Position numbers and translations under genes: made by a program
Shown: piece after piece, positions 21,805 through 32,268 of the stretch
Layout of the letters: each line of letters starts with the position of its first letter
Numbering within the stretch: position 1 is the stretch's first letter
The notes under the pieces: model-generated
What the model saw: only the letters and a program-made list of their open reading frames with translations
The model's database searches: none
Told to the model about the DNA's origin: nothing
Assembly: GCA_947396885.1 (NCBI GenBank)
Contig: OX377203.1
Span: 28,089,253 to 28,153,252, forward strand
From: Heligmosomoides polygyrus polygyrus
Taxonomy: Eukaryota > Nematoda > Chromadorea > Rhabditida > Heligmosomidae
Reading direction: 5' to 3'
Length of the DNA stretch: 64,000 nucleotides

Positions 21805-23967
21805 TATAGAGCTTTTCGTTATAAACAAAACGGTGTTACCGTGAGTGTCGGAAACCCAAATATGGGCAAGTAAGAGGGCAGGAAACTTCAACCGCCGCCC
21901 TAAAACGGCAGATGGGGCTAAGGCAGTTTAGGCAGCTGAGAAGTTCTGAGCCCGTCACCGTAAATTACCTTGAGCGCTCTGTTCGCATACGCGTTTTGTC
22001 GACGCGTTGCAGCCAGATCGATTGGATCTCGACAGAGTTACTGCGCTCCGAATACGCCCTTGCGTCCTATTTGGCAAGACGAGAGTCGATGTTCTCCGCG
22101 CTTTTATTCGCCCAGATCACAGTACTCGATACTGCTAGTAACACCGTTGAAATCAGCAGGAAAAGTTCTATCAAATGGTATCAAGCTTGGCCAATTTCGA
22201 AAACATCGATTTTCGATGACGTCATCGTCCGTCTGCGACGGCCTGGAGCGGTCTCGTCCTCGATGCGAAATTGTCGAAAAATCGATGTTTCCAAAATCGG
22301 CCGAAATCGACACCATTCGATAGCGCTTTTCACGCTGAACAGAGCAGTACCATTGCGAGTGTCGAAAACTCAAATCTGGGCGTGCAAGAACTCAAGAAAC
22401 GCTAACCGCTATCTTCCGCCACTCTAAATTGGCAGATGGGGCTAAGGCACTTCAGGAAACTAGGGAGTTCTGAGCAAGTCATCATAAAGTACATTAATTG
22501 TACTGCTCGCCTACGCGTTTGTAGGCCGTTAGGTCTCCGTGTCTTCCTGCAGAGGTCGTCTGAATTCCGAAAAAATCATGTAACACAAGGCTAACCTGCA
22601 TATTCGCGCCCCTGTAACTTTACCTAATCATAAGCTACACCGTTCTACGTTAGCTTGCTACTACAACGTTTCACTGCCTACAAGACCCACGAGTTGCAGC
22701 CGAAACGATTCGGACCTGACAGAGTTATTGCGCTCCGAACACGGCCGCGTGTGCAATTTGCAAGCGGTGGCTCCCACTCGATTGATAGGTTCGATGACGT
22801 ATGCATTGTTCACGGCGCACTCTAAAGGCTCGCTGGACAGCCTTAGAGCAATTCCTGAGTAAGGCGGCTGCAAATTTGTGATAAAACTCCCCAAACGCTC
22901 ACTCTACAAGTTGTCGCGCCCACTCGATTGGTAGGTCCGATTCTGTATGCATTGTGCACGGCGCACTCTAAAGGCTCGCCGGATAGTTTTAGAGCAATTT
23001 CTGATTAGGACGACTGGAACTTTCCAATAAAACTCCCCAAACACTCGCTCTACAAGCTGTCGCGCCCACTCGATTGGTAGGTCCGATTCTGTATGCATTG
23101 TGCACGGCGCACTCCAAAGGCTCGCCGGATAGTTTTAGAGCAATTTCTGATTAGGACGACTGGAACTTTCCAACAAAACTCCCCAAACACTCGCTCTACA
23201 AGCTGTCGCGCCCACTCGATTGGTAGGTCCGATTCTGTATGCATTGTGCACGGCGCACTCCAAAGGCTCGCCGGATAGTTTTAGAGCAATTTCTGATTAG
23301 GACGACTGGAACTTTCCAATAAAACTCCCCAAACACTCGCTCTACAAGTTGTCGCGCCCATTCGATTGATTCTGTCGGGCCTATATGCATTGTTCAACTC
23401 TACTGAGATTTATATAGTAAAAGATAGTGCTTGAGCTGCTGAGTTCAAATATGTGTTTATTTTCGCAAGTACTCGATTTCTAAAGAAGTTATTCAAAAAG
23501 GCCTATGTTGGCCGGCGCGGCTTTTTCGGCCAATGACCAAAAGACATGTCCGGTACTGTATAGACTCTTCAAAATGGTAAGAATAATTTCTTCTTCGAGG
23601 AAAATTTGGTATAACATTCTTCGAAATTGTTTAGTTTACCTGCCCCAATAAAGATAATTATATAAAAATTTCGTTTTAGAGAAAATGGTAATTATATAAA
23701 AATTTCATTTTAGAGAAAAATAATAAGTTAAAATTTGTTTTACAGCGCAGTAAAGAAGCAAGCATAAAGCGCATTAAAAGACCGGATCGCGCCATGCACT
23801 CGAAAAGTTCCGCGACTTTTATTTGATTAATAGTGTAAATGCCACTTGTTAGATGAACTATCAAAGTGAGGATATGAGTGTTCTTTGAAGTTGTTTCTGT
23901 TGTGTCGTTAACAGGTATCAAGCTCTATCTAAAAAGAAATTCTGCTTCAACGGTCTAACAGCGCGAT
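21805..23967. repeat. Giant palindrome, right arm, second copy
   Basis: A second copy in the same orientation as 19431-21500, starting mid-repeat after the gap and running to CGGTCTAACAGCGC at 23967, the mirror of the left edge at 17072. It has three or more 146-bp units (22900-23390). One segment near 23560-23740 is A+T-rich and unrelated to the left arm. I could not find a target-site duplication. Confidence 0.75.
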
Positions 23968-25206
23968 AGGTGGGAATTTAATAGCAGTACGGTTTATTTG
24001 CACCTCGTAGACTTTTATTAGAGAAGACCAATTATGTACTTAACACGCGAAGTCTTGGGATTGGCCATGGCGCAATCTCTTCCACAAACAAACGCAAAAA
24101 ATCCGGCACTAAAAAGTGACCGCCTTTCTGCTCTTTAAAACAAGTTTTAAACCATTATTTTTCCTTAACAAAGAAAATTTTCATAAAAATTCGAACAATG
24201 GGTTCACTTACCGGGTAGACGAAATAAAACTTCAAAGAAAGCTATACTAAAACTTACTCTGAACAAGAAATTATTCTAACCTTTTTCGAGAGTTTCTAGT
24301 TTAACGTAGAAGCTACAGTACCCGGCGTTCGATTGGGGCGCGATCGGTACTTTCGTCACGTAATCGCACAGTTTGGAGCAGGTGTCGATCGCGCCTCGAG
24401 CGTCTTCTACCACGATATTTTGAAGCATCCACGCAAGGGTATATGTTAGGATTAATCGAACGGATCTCGAATACTTTGGCTTCCTTAGCCGAAGTTTCTG
24501 CACCTTCTTCTGATGGTCAGCTGTGACGTAACACTGGGCCTGATCTTAGCATACTTGCAAGCGCACCGTGCGAAGGGTGTTTTGTAGATTTTCAAATAAT
24601 CCTCGTTCAAGGAGTTTATAGCGGCTGGAGACCCTCCACAAGATGGGTCTGTTAAATGGTAGGCTTTGAATCCTGGGCGTTTTCAGGTATTCCTCGAGGT
24701 TCTTTCGAGGCGTTTGTGGATCTGCCAGGATCTTGGGTAACATATGGCACATGGCTATAGGCGCAAATTAAGATGAAAAAGGGGGAGGGGTGGGTCACCA
24801 TGTACACAGCAATCATCCGCCCTGGTATGAAGGCATACGCATGTCGAGTTACATCAGAGATAGCCTAGCTCAATCGCAACAAAAAACGCTGCGTAGTGCT
24901 GTCCTACAGGGTGACTCCACCCTCCTTGAGCTAATTTGCGCCTTGCAATGTTACTGACTTGACGTTTTCGTGACCTGTGAGGTGCTTCACGATCTCATCT
25001 TGATGCCAGTTGTGGCCTCAGTACAGAACAGAGCAGCGAGGAGTAACATGTTTATTCAAGTTATTCCCCTTATATACTCCGACCTACCTCTTATCTTTCT
25101 TCCCTTATCCTATCACTCTCTTCTCAACCACACTCGCTTCCATTCCTTACTCCTCCACAAGTCCCTGTAGAATCCGTGAGCCGTCATCTTGTTTGGAGAC
25201 TCGTTC
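23968..25206. other. Unassigned sequence
   Basis: No recognised gene. Minus-strand frames at 24276-24503 and 24546-24752 lack motifs. The flank supplies the 8-bp target site of the next element. Confidence 0.4.
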
Positions 25207-25479
25207 ATCGCGATCAGGGGTGTGCGTAATTACGATTTACGATTTACGATTTTACGATTTACGGTGATTTTTAGCAAAGTTCTTACGATTTACGACATTT
25301 TGGGTCGTAAATCGTAAATTTTCGGAAATGTGATTTTTGGTCCACGGATGGGAAACGTCCACATAACGTCCACATAACGTAACGTTTTTCTGGTCGCACT
25401 CTAGCACAGCATCTTACATTCGAATGGCCTGAAAGCATTTCGTTCCTGCCCACAGAAAAACATGAAAATAATCCAAAAG

Positions 25480-26092
25480 CTCTCTCTATAGTGGATCAGG
25501 AAATGCTTCTTAAGGCTTACAAGTCATACATTCGCCCTATTGTGGAGTATGGTTCACCAGTCTTTTCTCCTTCGAAATCAAAAGACACCGCTCTTCTTGA
25601 AAAGGTGCAAGACAATTTCACTCGCAAATTATTTTTTAGGATAGCTTGTAGTAGATCTATAAGAGCTCCTCGTCCTGTAGCTAGAAATAGCGAATATAAG
25701 TTGCATTCCTTAGTCTCTCGTCGTAAACTTACTGATGTCTGTGTGTTTTTCAAACTCTTGACTGGCCTAATTGATGTAGATGCTTCAAAATTCGATCGTA
25801 TAATAATATCTAGAACTAGGGGCAGCTCAGAAAAAATATCTTACGGTGTACCCAAAACGAATACCAGGTCATGTAGTTTCACGTGTAGAGCTGGTTCCAG
25901 CTTTATCTCGCTAAACTCCTGTGTCCCTCGATCGTCGGCACATTACAGGCTGTTCAAGCACATGGCTAGAAACAAGCTTTTACATTTCTAGATTTAACAG
26001 TTGTTCTTCCTGTATTGGTGTTTTGTATTGTACTACATCCTATATCACGTATGCCTTATGCATCGTACAGAAATAAATAAATAAATAAATCC
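25480..26092 (+). pseudogene. CR1/jockey-type LINE, 5'-truncated tail
   Basis: An open frame of 166 codons (25491-25991) encodes the C-terminal region of a non-LTR reverse transcriptase: LLKAYKSYIRPIVEYGSPVF, LLEKVQDNFTRKLFFRIAC, LVSRRKLTDVCVFFKLLTGL and a FTCRAGSSF ending. The 3' end is ATCGTACAG followed by an AAATA repeat (AAATAAATAAATAAATAAAT). The RT catalytic core is absent. It sits inside hAT-1, so it inserted after hAT-1 existed or was captured by it. Confidence 0.8.
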
Positions 26093-27582
26093 TTGCACTG
26101 GAATGGAGATGATCACTTGCTGAACCATATTCTATGCTACAACCACCGCCAAGCCAACTTGTAACTTTTTCACCACTTGTTCACCATATAGACGACTCTT
26201 TCCAGTGCACACGAGTAGAAATGATGCAAATTCATCAGGGAATATTGGATTGATTGAAGGCTCTAGATTAACAGCTAAACTGTTTGAAAGAGTAAAACGA
26301 TCATGTTTCAATCTGATTATCACTGCACGTCATGGCGCGTAGTCTATTTACGTATGAGGTACGCCTTAAGCAAAACGTCTGACACTTTCATGGTAGGAGT
26401 GAAGAAGTTTGACACTTTTGGTCTCGTTCTCATGGGGCTGTTGTGCTCGCCCTATGCGATCCGTTCAGAATAATAAAGACTGGGCAAAAGATATTTGTTA
26501 CAAAGGTAGTGGAGAGCAGGACTGGCGAATGCAAACAGTCATTAATTAGTAATGCAATATTTTAGAGTTTCCGAAATTTAGCAAGTGCAAGCAAACCTGC
26601 GAGCGAAGTAAATGCCGAAAGTAATTGCCTGGTATCGTCGAACGACGATCTTTCATTCCAGAAGTTGTGGTTGCCTTCAAAAATGATAAAGGACAAAGCA
26701 CGACGTTAACCAGTCCCTGTTTGAGATGCGCCATCCATTCTTTCTACCTCTGTGAGATATCGTAGAGGTCCTGAGGGTTTGCCTTATAGAATGAATTGCG
26801 GTTGGCGCCGATGTAGAGGTCAGTGCTTTATCCTTCCCAGACATATCAGGTACCAATTCATAACCCAGCAAGTATGGAAGACTTGACTGCCGGTGGTAGG
26901 ATCCTAATCAAGAACTATTCTGGAGCACGCGATAGCCATCCTCCTCCGACTTCTCTGCCGTGGGTTTCCCCTATATGTTTAAAATGCATCTTGTACGAAT
27001 CAGTTAAACCACTTTCAATTCAAGCTGCACCTTGCTTCTCTACTTTACTCCTAAAGAGTGCCACAAAAATATCTTCTTTTATAATTTTAAGTCAAAATCC
27101 GACTATGATGAGTGTCCTAAAATGTGATCATACTCTTTCAATTCCTTCCCGCCAGCTACAAAAATGTTGTAGGGTTCTATTCAAAATGTGAGAAGGCTTA
27201 GACCTTCAGATCTGTCATACCATAGAAATGTGCCATGCGCTCACTCAGTAGGGGATGCTTGTTGGATTATTTGTGCAAATACTGTTTTCGTCGAGTTGAT
27301 CAGCGATCAATTTTTTGGTTTTGAATGGAATGGTTTTTGTTGATTTATTCGGAGTTGTTGCAGTTGTTTCTACAAAGTCATAGTTTTATATGCAAATCAA
27401 TGGCTAGTAGAATGATAAGCATTTTTGATCGTCCAAGCAGCGTAAGCTTTTTATTCGGGCACCCTGTATAGGCGCCTTTTAAGATAGCGTTTTTGAACAA
27501 GCGGTTTATATTGGTTCTCCAAAAACTTGTCCAGCTTGATTTGAAAGGTGCTAGTTGATTTTAATGGCTTCCATCCTAATTA

Positions 27583-28832
27583 TTAGGTTGTAACGAATTA
27601 AATGGCACTGGCTCGCGCCATTCTTTGGCGCGTCTTTACGCGTTTGATCAAGAACAAACCGTAACATGTGGCATATCATTTAGAAGCGCAAACTTTCCTC
27701 TACCGGCGAGTACCAAATTTTCTATGTGAAAGTGGGAAAACTTTAGAGTTTTATTGACTTTTTTTGCAGGTGGACAAAAGGGTAATCCGAGGCATTTACT
27801 TGTATGAATTCAAGCTGGGTACTACAGCTAAGGAGGCGGACGAGAAGATCAACGCCGCATTCGGTCAAGGATGTTCCACAATTCGGACGGCGTATCGTTG
27901 GTATCAGAAGTTCCGGAATGGAGATGAGAGCTTGGAAGAACATGAAGGTCGTGGAAGGCATAGTGATGTTGATGAGGACAAGCTAAGAGATGTGGTAGAG
28001 GAGGATCCACACAAAGGTACCAGGGAGATAGCGAAGGTTCTTGGCGTCAGTGCCCGGCATCTGAAGGAAATTGGAAAGACCAAAAAGCTGGAAAGATGGG
28101 TGCCTCACGAGCTGTCTGAGGAGCAAAGAAACCGACGATATGAGATCTCGTCCGCACTGCTTCAACGGAACGAAACGGACCCATTCCTTGATCGCATCGT
28201 AACCTGTGACGAGAAATGGATAATGTACGACAACAGGCGACGATCGGCACAGTGGGTGGACAGCGATGAGACCCCAAGGTTTTTGCGAAGCCGGAATTGC
28301 ACCAAAAGAAAGTAATGGTGACAGTATGGTGGTGTTCGCTGGGAATTATTCACCACAGCTTCCTCCCTCCCGGTGAATCCATCACGGCGGAGAAGTACTG
28401 CATTGAAATTGAAGAAATGATGAAAAAGTTGAAGGATATCCGGCCGGCCTTGGTAAACCGAAGGCGAGTTCTCCTTCTGCACGACAATGCTCGCCCCATG
28501 TAGCACGAATGACGTTGCAGAAATTGAATGAGCTGAGCATTGAAACTCTACCACATCCTCCCCAACAGACTACCATTTCTTCAAGCATCTTGGCGACTTC
28601 TTGGTAGGGAAATATTCAAATACCAACAGGATGCCGAAAGTGCCTTCGAAGATTTCGTCAATTCCAGAACTTTTGATTTTTATGCTACTGGAATAAAAAA
28701 GCTTGTGTCACGTTGGCAAAGATGTGTAGAATCACAAGGTTTTTATTTTGATTAATAAACTTGCCTACAAGCCGAGATATTAACTGTTTAAATTTACAGT
28801 GGTTCAGTGCCATTTATTTCGTTACAACCTAA
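27583..28832 (+). mobile_element. mariner element
   Basis: Terminal inverted repeats of about 28 bases with one mismatch: the left end begins TTAGGTTGTAACGAATTAA and the right end, read inward, TTAGGTTGTAACGAAATAA. The element is flanked by TA at 27581-27582 and 28833-28834. Length is 1250 bp, normal for mariner. It is inserted in hAT-1. A decayed GGGCACCCTGTATA sequence just upstream (about 27460) resembles another Tc-type end. Confidence 0.9.
27764..28753 (+). pseudogene. mariner transposase, broken
   Basis: The N-terminal helix-turn-helix region reads YLYEFKLGTTAKEADEKINA and RTAYRWYQKFRNGDESLE. A second HTH region has GTREIAKVLGVSARHLKEIG. The catalytic first Asp is in VTCDEKWIMYDN (about 28200) and the second in LLLHDNARP (about 28490). 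The third falls in PYSPDLSPTDYHF-like sequence now read in a different frame (about 28560). The frame shifts near 28295 and stops at 28501, so at least two lesions prevent a full protein. It would have been a DD34D cut-and-paste enzyme. Hookworm genomes are known to carry mariners of this kind. Confidence 0.9.
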
Positions 28833-29269
28833 TAGAAAAGTGTCCAGTTCGAGCTGAAAACGTCTCAAGAAAACATAGCTTCGATTAGGTTTAACATAAT
28901 AGAAAAAGAGCAAGGAAATTAGATGCATTATAAGTCAGGCACCTCTTACGATTTATGGCTTACGATTTACGATCTACGACGATTTTTTCGTAATTACGAT
29001 TTACGATTTACGAGATTTCGGATTTCATTTACGCACACCCCTGATCGCGATCGTGAGCTCATGATTCATATGTGAACCAAGTATGGAAACATTCGCGCCC
29101 GTCTCTAATCTGCCCTGCCGTGCTCGCAACCGCGCTCGCGGGGACGAGTAGCCTGGCAGGGTTACGGTGTCAAAGTCAGGAGTCGGATTTTTACAACACT
29201 GTGAAGAAGCTCACTTCAATTTGGGAGAGCTCGCTTTGGTTTTAAAAGTCTTACGAGGGAGGTCACTGA

Positions 29270-29705
29270 ACTCGGTCCGGAGATTCTGAGCGATACCTAC
29301 ATGCAGCGCATCGGACGAGGATCACAGAACTACGTTTCCTTTCTGCTAAATGCCCCTGAGTGGTCCAAAAATGGCAAAAAATGGTATCGCTTCAGGGCGG
29401 GCCGATAAGGCAAATGTGACACCTGGAATGGCCCTGTCCTGCTCTGAACTTAACTTGCAAAAGGTTTGGAGCTCAAATTAAAGTTAGATTATAGTAAAAT
29501 GATAATTTTCTACGTTTCCTAGACGAAGCTGCAGTGTACATTCAGTGATTCATTTGCAACGGTGGTGGCAGCGACTGGATGGCCGAGTGGGTAACGAGGA
29601 GGACTTACGGGGGGGAGGGGGGGGGGTCGACGGTTCGATTCCTGAGAAGGCTAGGGATTCGCTAGAAGGAATATTCCCGTTTATTTCAAAAGGAGAGTAC
29701 ATTTT
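29270..29705 (+). repeat. tRNA-headed dispersed repeat (family SINE-2), copy 1
   Basis: The unit holds an upstream block (CCTGGAATGGCCCTGTC, TTAACTTGCAAAAGGTTTGG), then a tRNA-Ser/Leu-like stretch with A box GGATGGCCGAGTGGG and B box GACGGTTCGATTCCTGAG separated by a G-run. It ends in a GAATATTCCCGTTTATTTC block. The same blocks lie inverted at 43268-43800, and parts lie at 62715-62880 and 63545-63860. Confidence 0.7.
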
Positions 29706-30024
29706 GGCTTCGGTAGGCTACCTTCTTCGCTTCCAAACCCCGCTTTCACCTGTTGTCATGTGGAAGAAGCTAGTTTTCTCATGTGGGGTGATGTCGAGCG
29801 TCCATTAAACCACGCTTGTCTCGCTGAGGAAGCTGACCCGTCATCAAGACATGTTCATCGTACTTCGGATTTCTTTACAGACTGCTTTTTACTATTCTCG
29901 CAACTTTTACTATTTCAGCTAATTGTTACCAAGCAGAACATTTTTATCCAAATTCCTTATTTATTATATAGCGGGAAATATTTCTTATTTATTATTATTT
30001 ATATTCTTCCTTCCTTTTTGACAA

Positions 30025-30715
30025 TAGTGGTATCTAGAAATACTTGCTCGCCAAATCACTCTTAGTGACGCCACGCGGAGAGTATTACCAATACTGACGG
30101 CCAAGACAGCTCGTCGAAACACCTCAAACTTGGGAAATTAAACCTTTATTTAGAGATTAGTAATACAAAAACGATACGAAGGATAGCACCAAGAGTTATG
30201 ATACATGATGTAAACTAAATTAATGAAAAGTAACCTAAATGTTCACTACGGATTGGCTTCCTGAGTGAAGGGTCTCTGTTGACTGCAAGTGATGATTGAC
30301 CCGGCTAGACTCCCACCGAATAAGAACTTGCTTCCCCATAGTGCGTTTATGCCATGTACCTCGCTACCCATAGACGGAAGAATATGATACTGGAGTTCTT
30401 CCCCCGTGCTTCCTAACATGATTCTCCACCAAGAGACACGAGAAAATGAAGAGGGAATAAGACGAATTAACAAAAAAGAAGGCGCGCTCCTCCCACGCCA
30501 CTCGCTTCCCGCCACGACAGCACAGCGCCTTAACGATTATCAATGATTCACATTAGCTGTCAACACGAGCGCTTCAAAGGAAACCGCTCTGCCGTCAGTG
30601 GCGCGCTCCCCAACCGATTCATCAATAGGTCACGCCCTAGGTCAAGAGAAAAGGAGTGAAAAGGGGCAAATTAAGGATTCAAAAAAGGACGGCTTTGCCG
30701 ACACTTCCGCCCACC
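30025..30715 (-). repeat. LTR-like repeat (family LTR-B), copy 1
   Basis: On the minus strand it begins near TGTCGGCAAAGCCG and ends near the TATCTAG block. It contains an AATAAA signal before CTAAGTTTGAGGTGTTTCGA-type sequence. Homologous blocks (CTCACCAAGAGGCACGAG-like, CGCTTCCCGCC, GACTCCCAC) occur at 31160-31985, 38753-39437 and 39441-39777. Size, promoter-like GC-rich start and polyadenylation signal suggest an LTR, but TG/CA ends are not clean. Confidence 0.5.
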
Positions 30716-30729
30716 TCAAAGTGTTGCAA

Positions 30730-31130
30730 ATATGTTGGGTTATAGGCCTTCCAGCTGCCATTTACAGTCCTGGATCTCCTGTTCTATGCGATTGAGTTCC
30801 ACTCTTGCTTCCTCCATCCGTTCGGGGATGGTGCACAGCGCTGTGTGACGTCCGTTGTCCTTCGGCATGTGCCGTTCAAAGATGGTGTTTTGGCTTTGGT
30901 GCAGCAGAAGCATACCTTATCGATGTAAGCACAATAGCCCCTTCGTTCACAATGCTCCACGTAGAGAGGACCCCTTCTGCGCTTCTTAACAATTCGATAG
31001 CGTCGCCATCCGTGAAGTCTGGACAGGAGTCCGAATAATGACAACCGGGCTCCCTGCAGAATACGCATTCCATTGTGGCACATATGCCTGGCGAACGCCA
31101 TTCGTGCTTCCGTTCGGGAATGGTTCGCAG
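30730..31130 (-). pseudogene. Gag-like zinc-knuckle fragment
   Basis: The minus strand encodes CVFCREPGCHYSDSCPDFTD and, after a frame change, CERRGYCAYIDKVCFCCTKA. The spacing of Cys and His resembles the double zinc knuckles of BEL/Pao-type Gag proteins. The second motif has a close relative at 36045-36242. It lies between two LTR-B copies in the same orientation, so it may be the remnant of a short LTR element spanning 30025-31985. The frame is broken. Confidence 0.5.
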
Positions 31131-31159
31131 ACCCTTCCGTATGGACCTTAACTTCGACT

Positions 31160-31985
31160 GTGGCAGTATCTAGTATTACTTATTCGCCAAATCAGTCGGT
31201 TCGCGAAATCACTTTTAGTGACGCCACGCGGAGAGTACTACCAATACTGGGCCAAGACCGCACGTCGAAACACCTCAAACTTAGGTAACTGAAACTTTAT
31301 TAACAAATTAAAGCAACGCGATAACGATGGGATTAATAACAACAAGAATTATGACAGATGAGGTCAATGATATTAATTAGGAGTACCCTAAATGATAACT
31401 ACGTCCTGACTTCACTCGTGAAGAGTCCCTGTTGCGACGAGCGACCACTAACCCGACGAGACTCCCACATGATTGGAACTTGCTTCCCCCTAATGCCTTT
31501 ACCTCTCTGTGACTTGCTATCCTTAGACGGATAAATGTGATTTTGAAGTTTGTACCTCCCGCGCTTCCTAACGTGACTCCCGACCGAGGGACGTGCGCTA
31601 CTTAACATGATTCCCAACCAAGAGGCACGAGAAGAAGATGAACAATGTAATGAGACGAAACAACAGAAAAACGAAACCGCCGCACCGTCGTCGAACCCTG
31701 GCAACTGAGCGCGCTCCCTCCATCGACACTCGCTTCCCGCCATGACAGCACGGTACCTTAACGATTATCGTTGGGTCACGTTAGCCGTCAACACGAGCGA
31801 CGCAAAGGAAGCGGCCGTGCCGTCATCGTTGGCGTGCTCCCTCGATCGATTACCGATAGGTTACGCTCTTGGTCATGCGAAGGGCTCGAAGGGGTGAAAT
31901 GAAGGATTAAAACAGGGTCGGCCTTGCCGACAATCGCGCCCGCCTGAGGTTTGTAGTTCCACGAATTAAAAAAGGGCGGGCGAAC
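31160..31985 (-). repeat. LTR-B repeat, copy 2
   Basis: The best-preserved copy. On the minus strand it starts near CAGGCGGGCGCGATTGTCGG and ends near GATACTGCCA. It holds the GTTCATCTTCTTCTCGTGCC block and a TTAATAAAGTTTCAG stretch with a polyadenylation signal. By eye it is most similar to the copy at 38753-39437, which faces the other way. Confidence 0.55.
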
Positions 31986-32268
31986 GATTCACAAGATGAC
32001 GACTGTTGTAATAGGTTGTATTACAGGTGGGCCAGCTCCAGTTAGCTATGCTGGATGCCCTGTTCCAGTCGACCGAGCTTCCTCTTTCAGTCAGTCAGTT
32101 TATTATATTTGCAAAAGGCAAATATCATAGAAAAAACAACAGCCACTCAACAATTCTAATAAAAACAGAAGGTAGTAAAGCAGAGAAAACAAATAAAACA
32201 TGTAAGAAGAGACAACAATAACGCTGGCTGAAACAGAAAGTCGGTATTACTTGCCAAATTAGTCAATT

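Larger units (their letters stand above)
25215..29043. mobile_element. hAT-like element hAT-1 with nested insertions
   Basis: Both ends read inward as CAGGGGTGTGCGTAA and the element is bracketed by perfect 8-bp duplications ATCGCGAT (25207-25214 and 29044-29051). An 8-bp target duplication plus a CAGGG-type terminus is the hallmark of the hAT superfamily. Just inside each end are runs of TTACGATTTACGA. No hAT transposase (RW motif or dimerisation domain) is visible, so it is non-autonomous. It contains a LINE tail (25480-26092) and a mariner (27583-28832). Confidence 0.8.

Noticed and set aside
21509..21891. Open frames across the N gap
   Set aside because: They are made of unknown bases.
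22904..23390. Small repeated protein genes (HTESDLPIEWARQLVERVFG-type frames)
   Set aside because: The frames are successive units of a 146-bp tandem repeat, present also inverted. No start or splice context, and both strands are open.
27440..27480. A third Tc1-type terminus (GGGCACCCTGTATA)
   Set aside because: No partner terminus was found within hAT-1, so an element cannot be defined.
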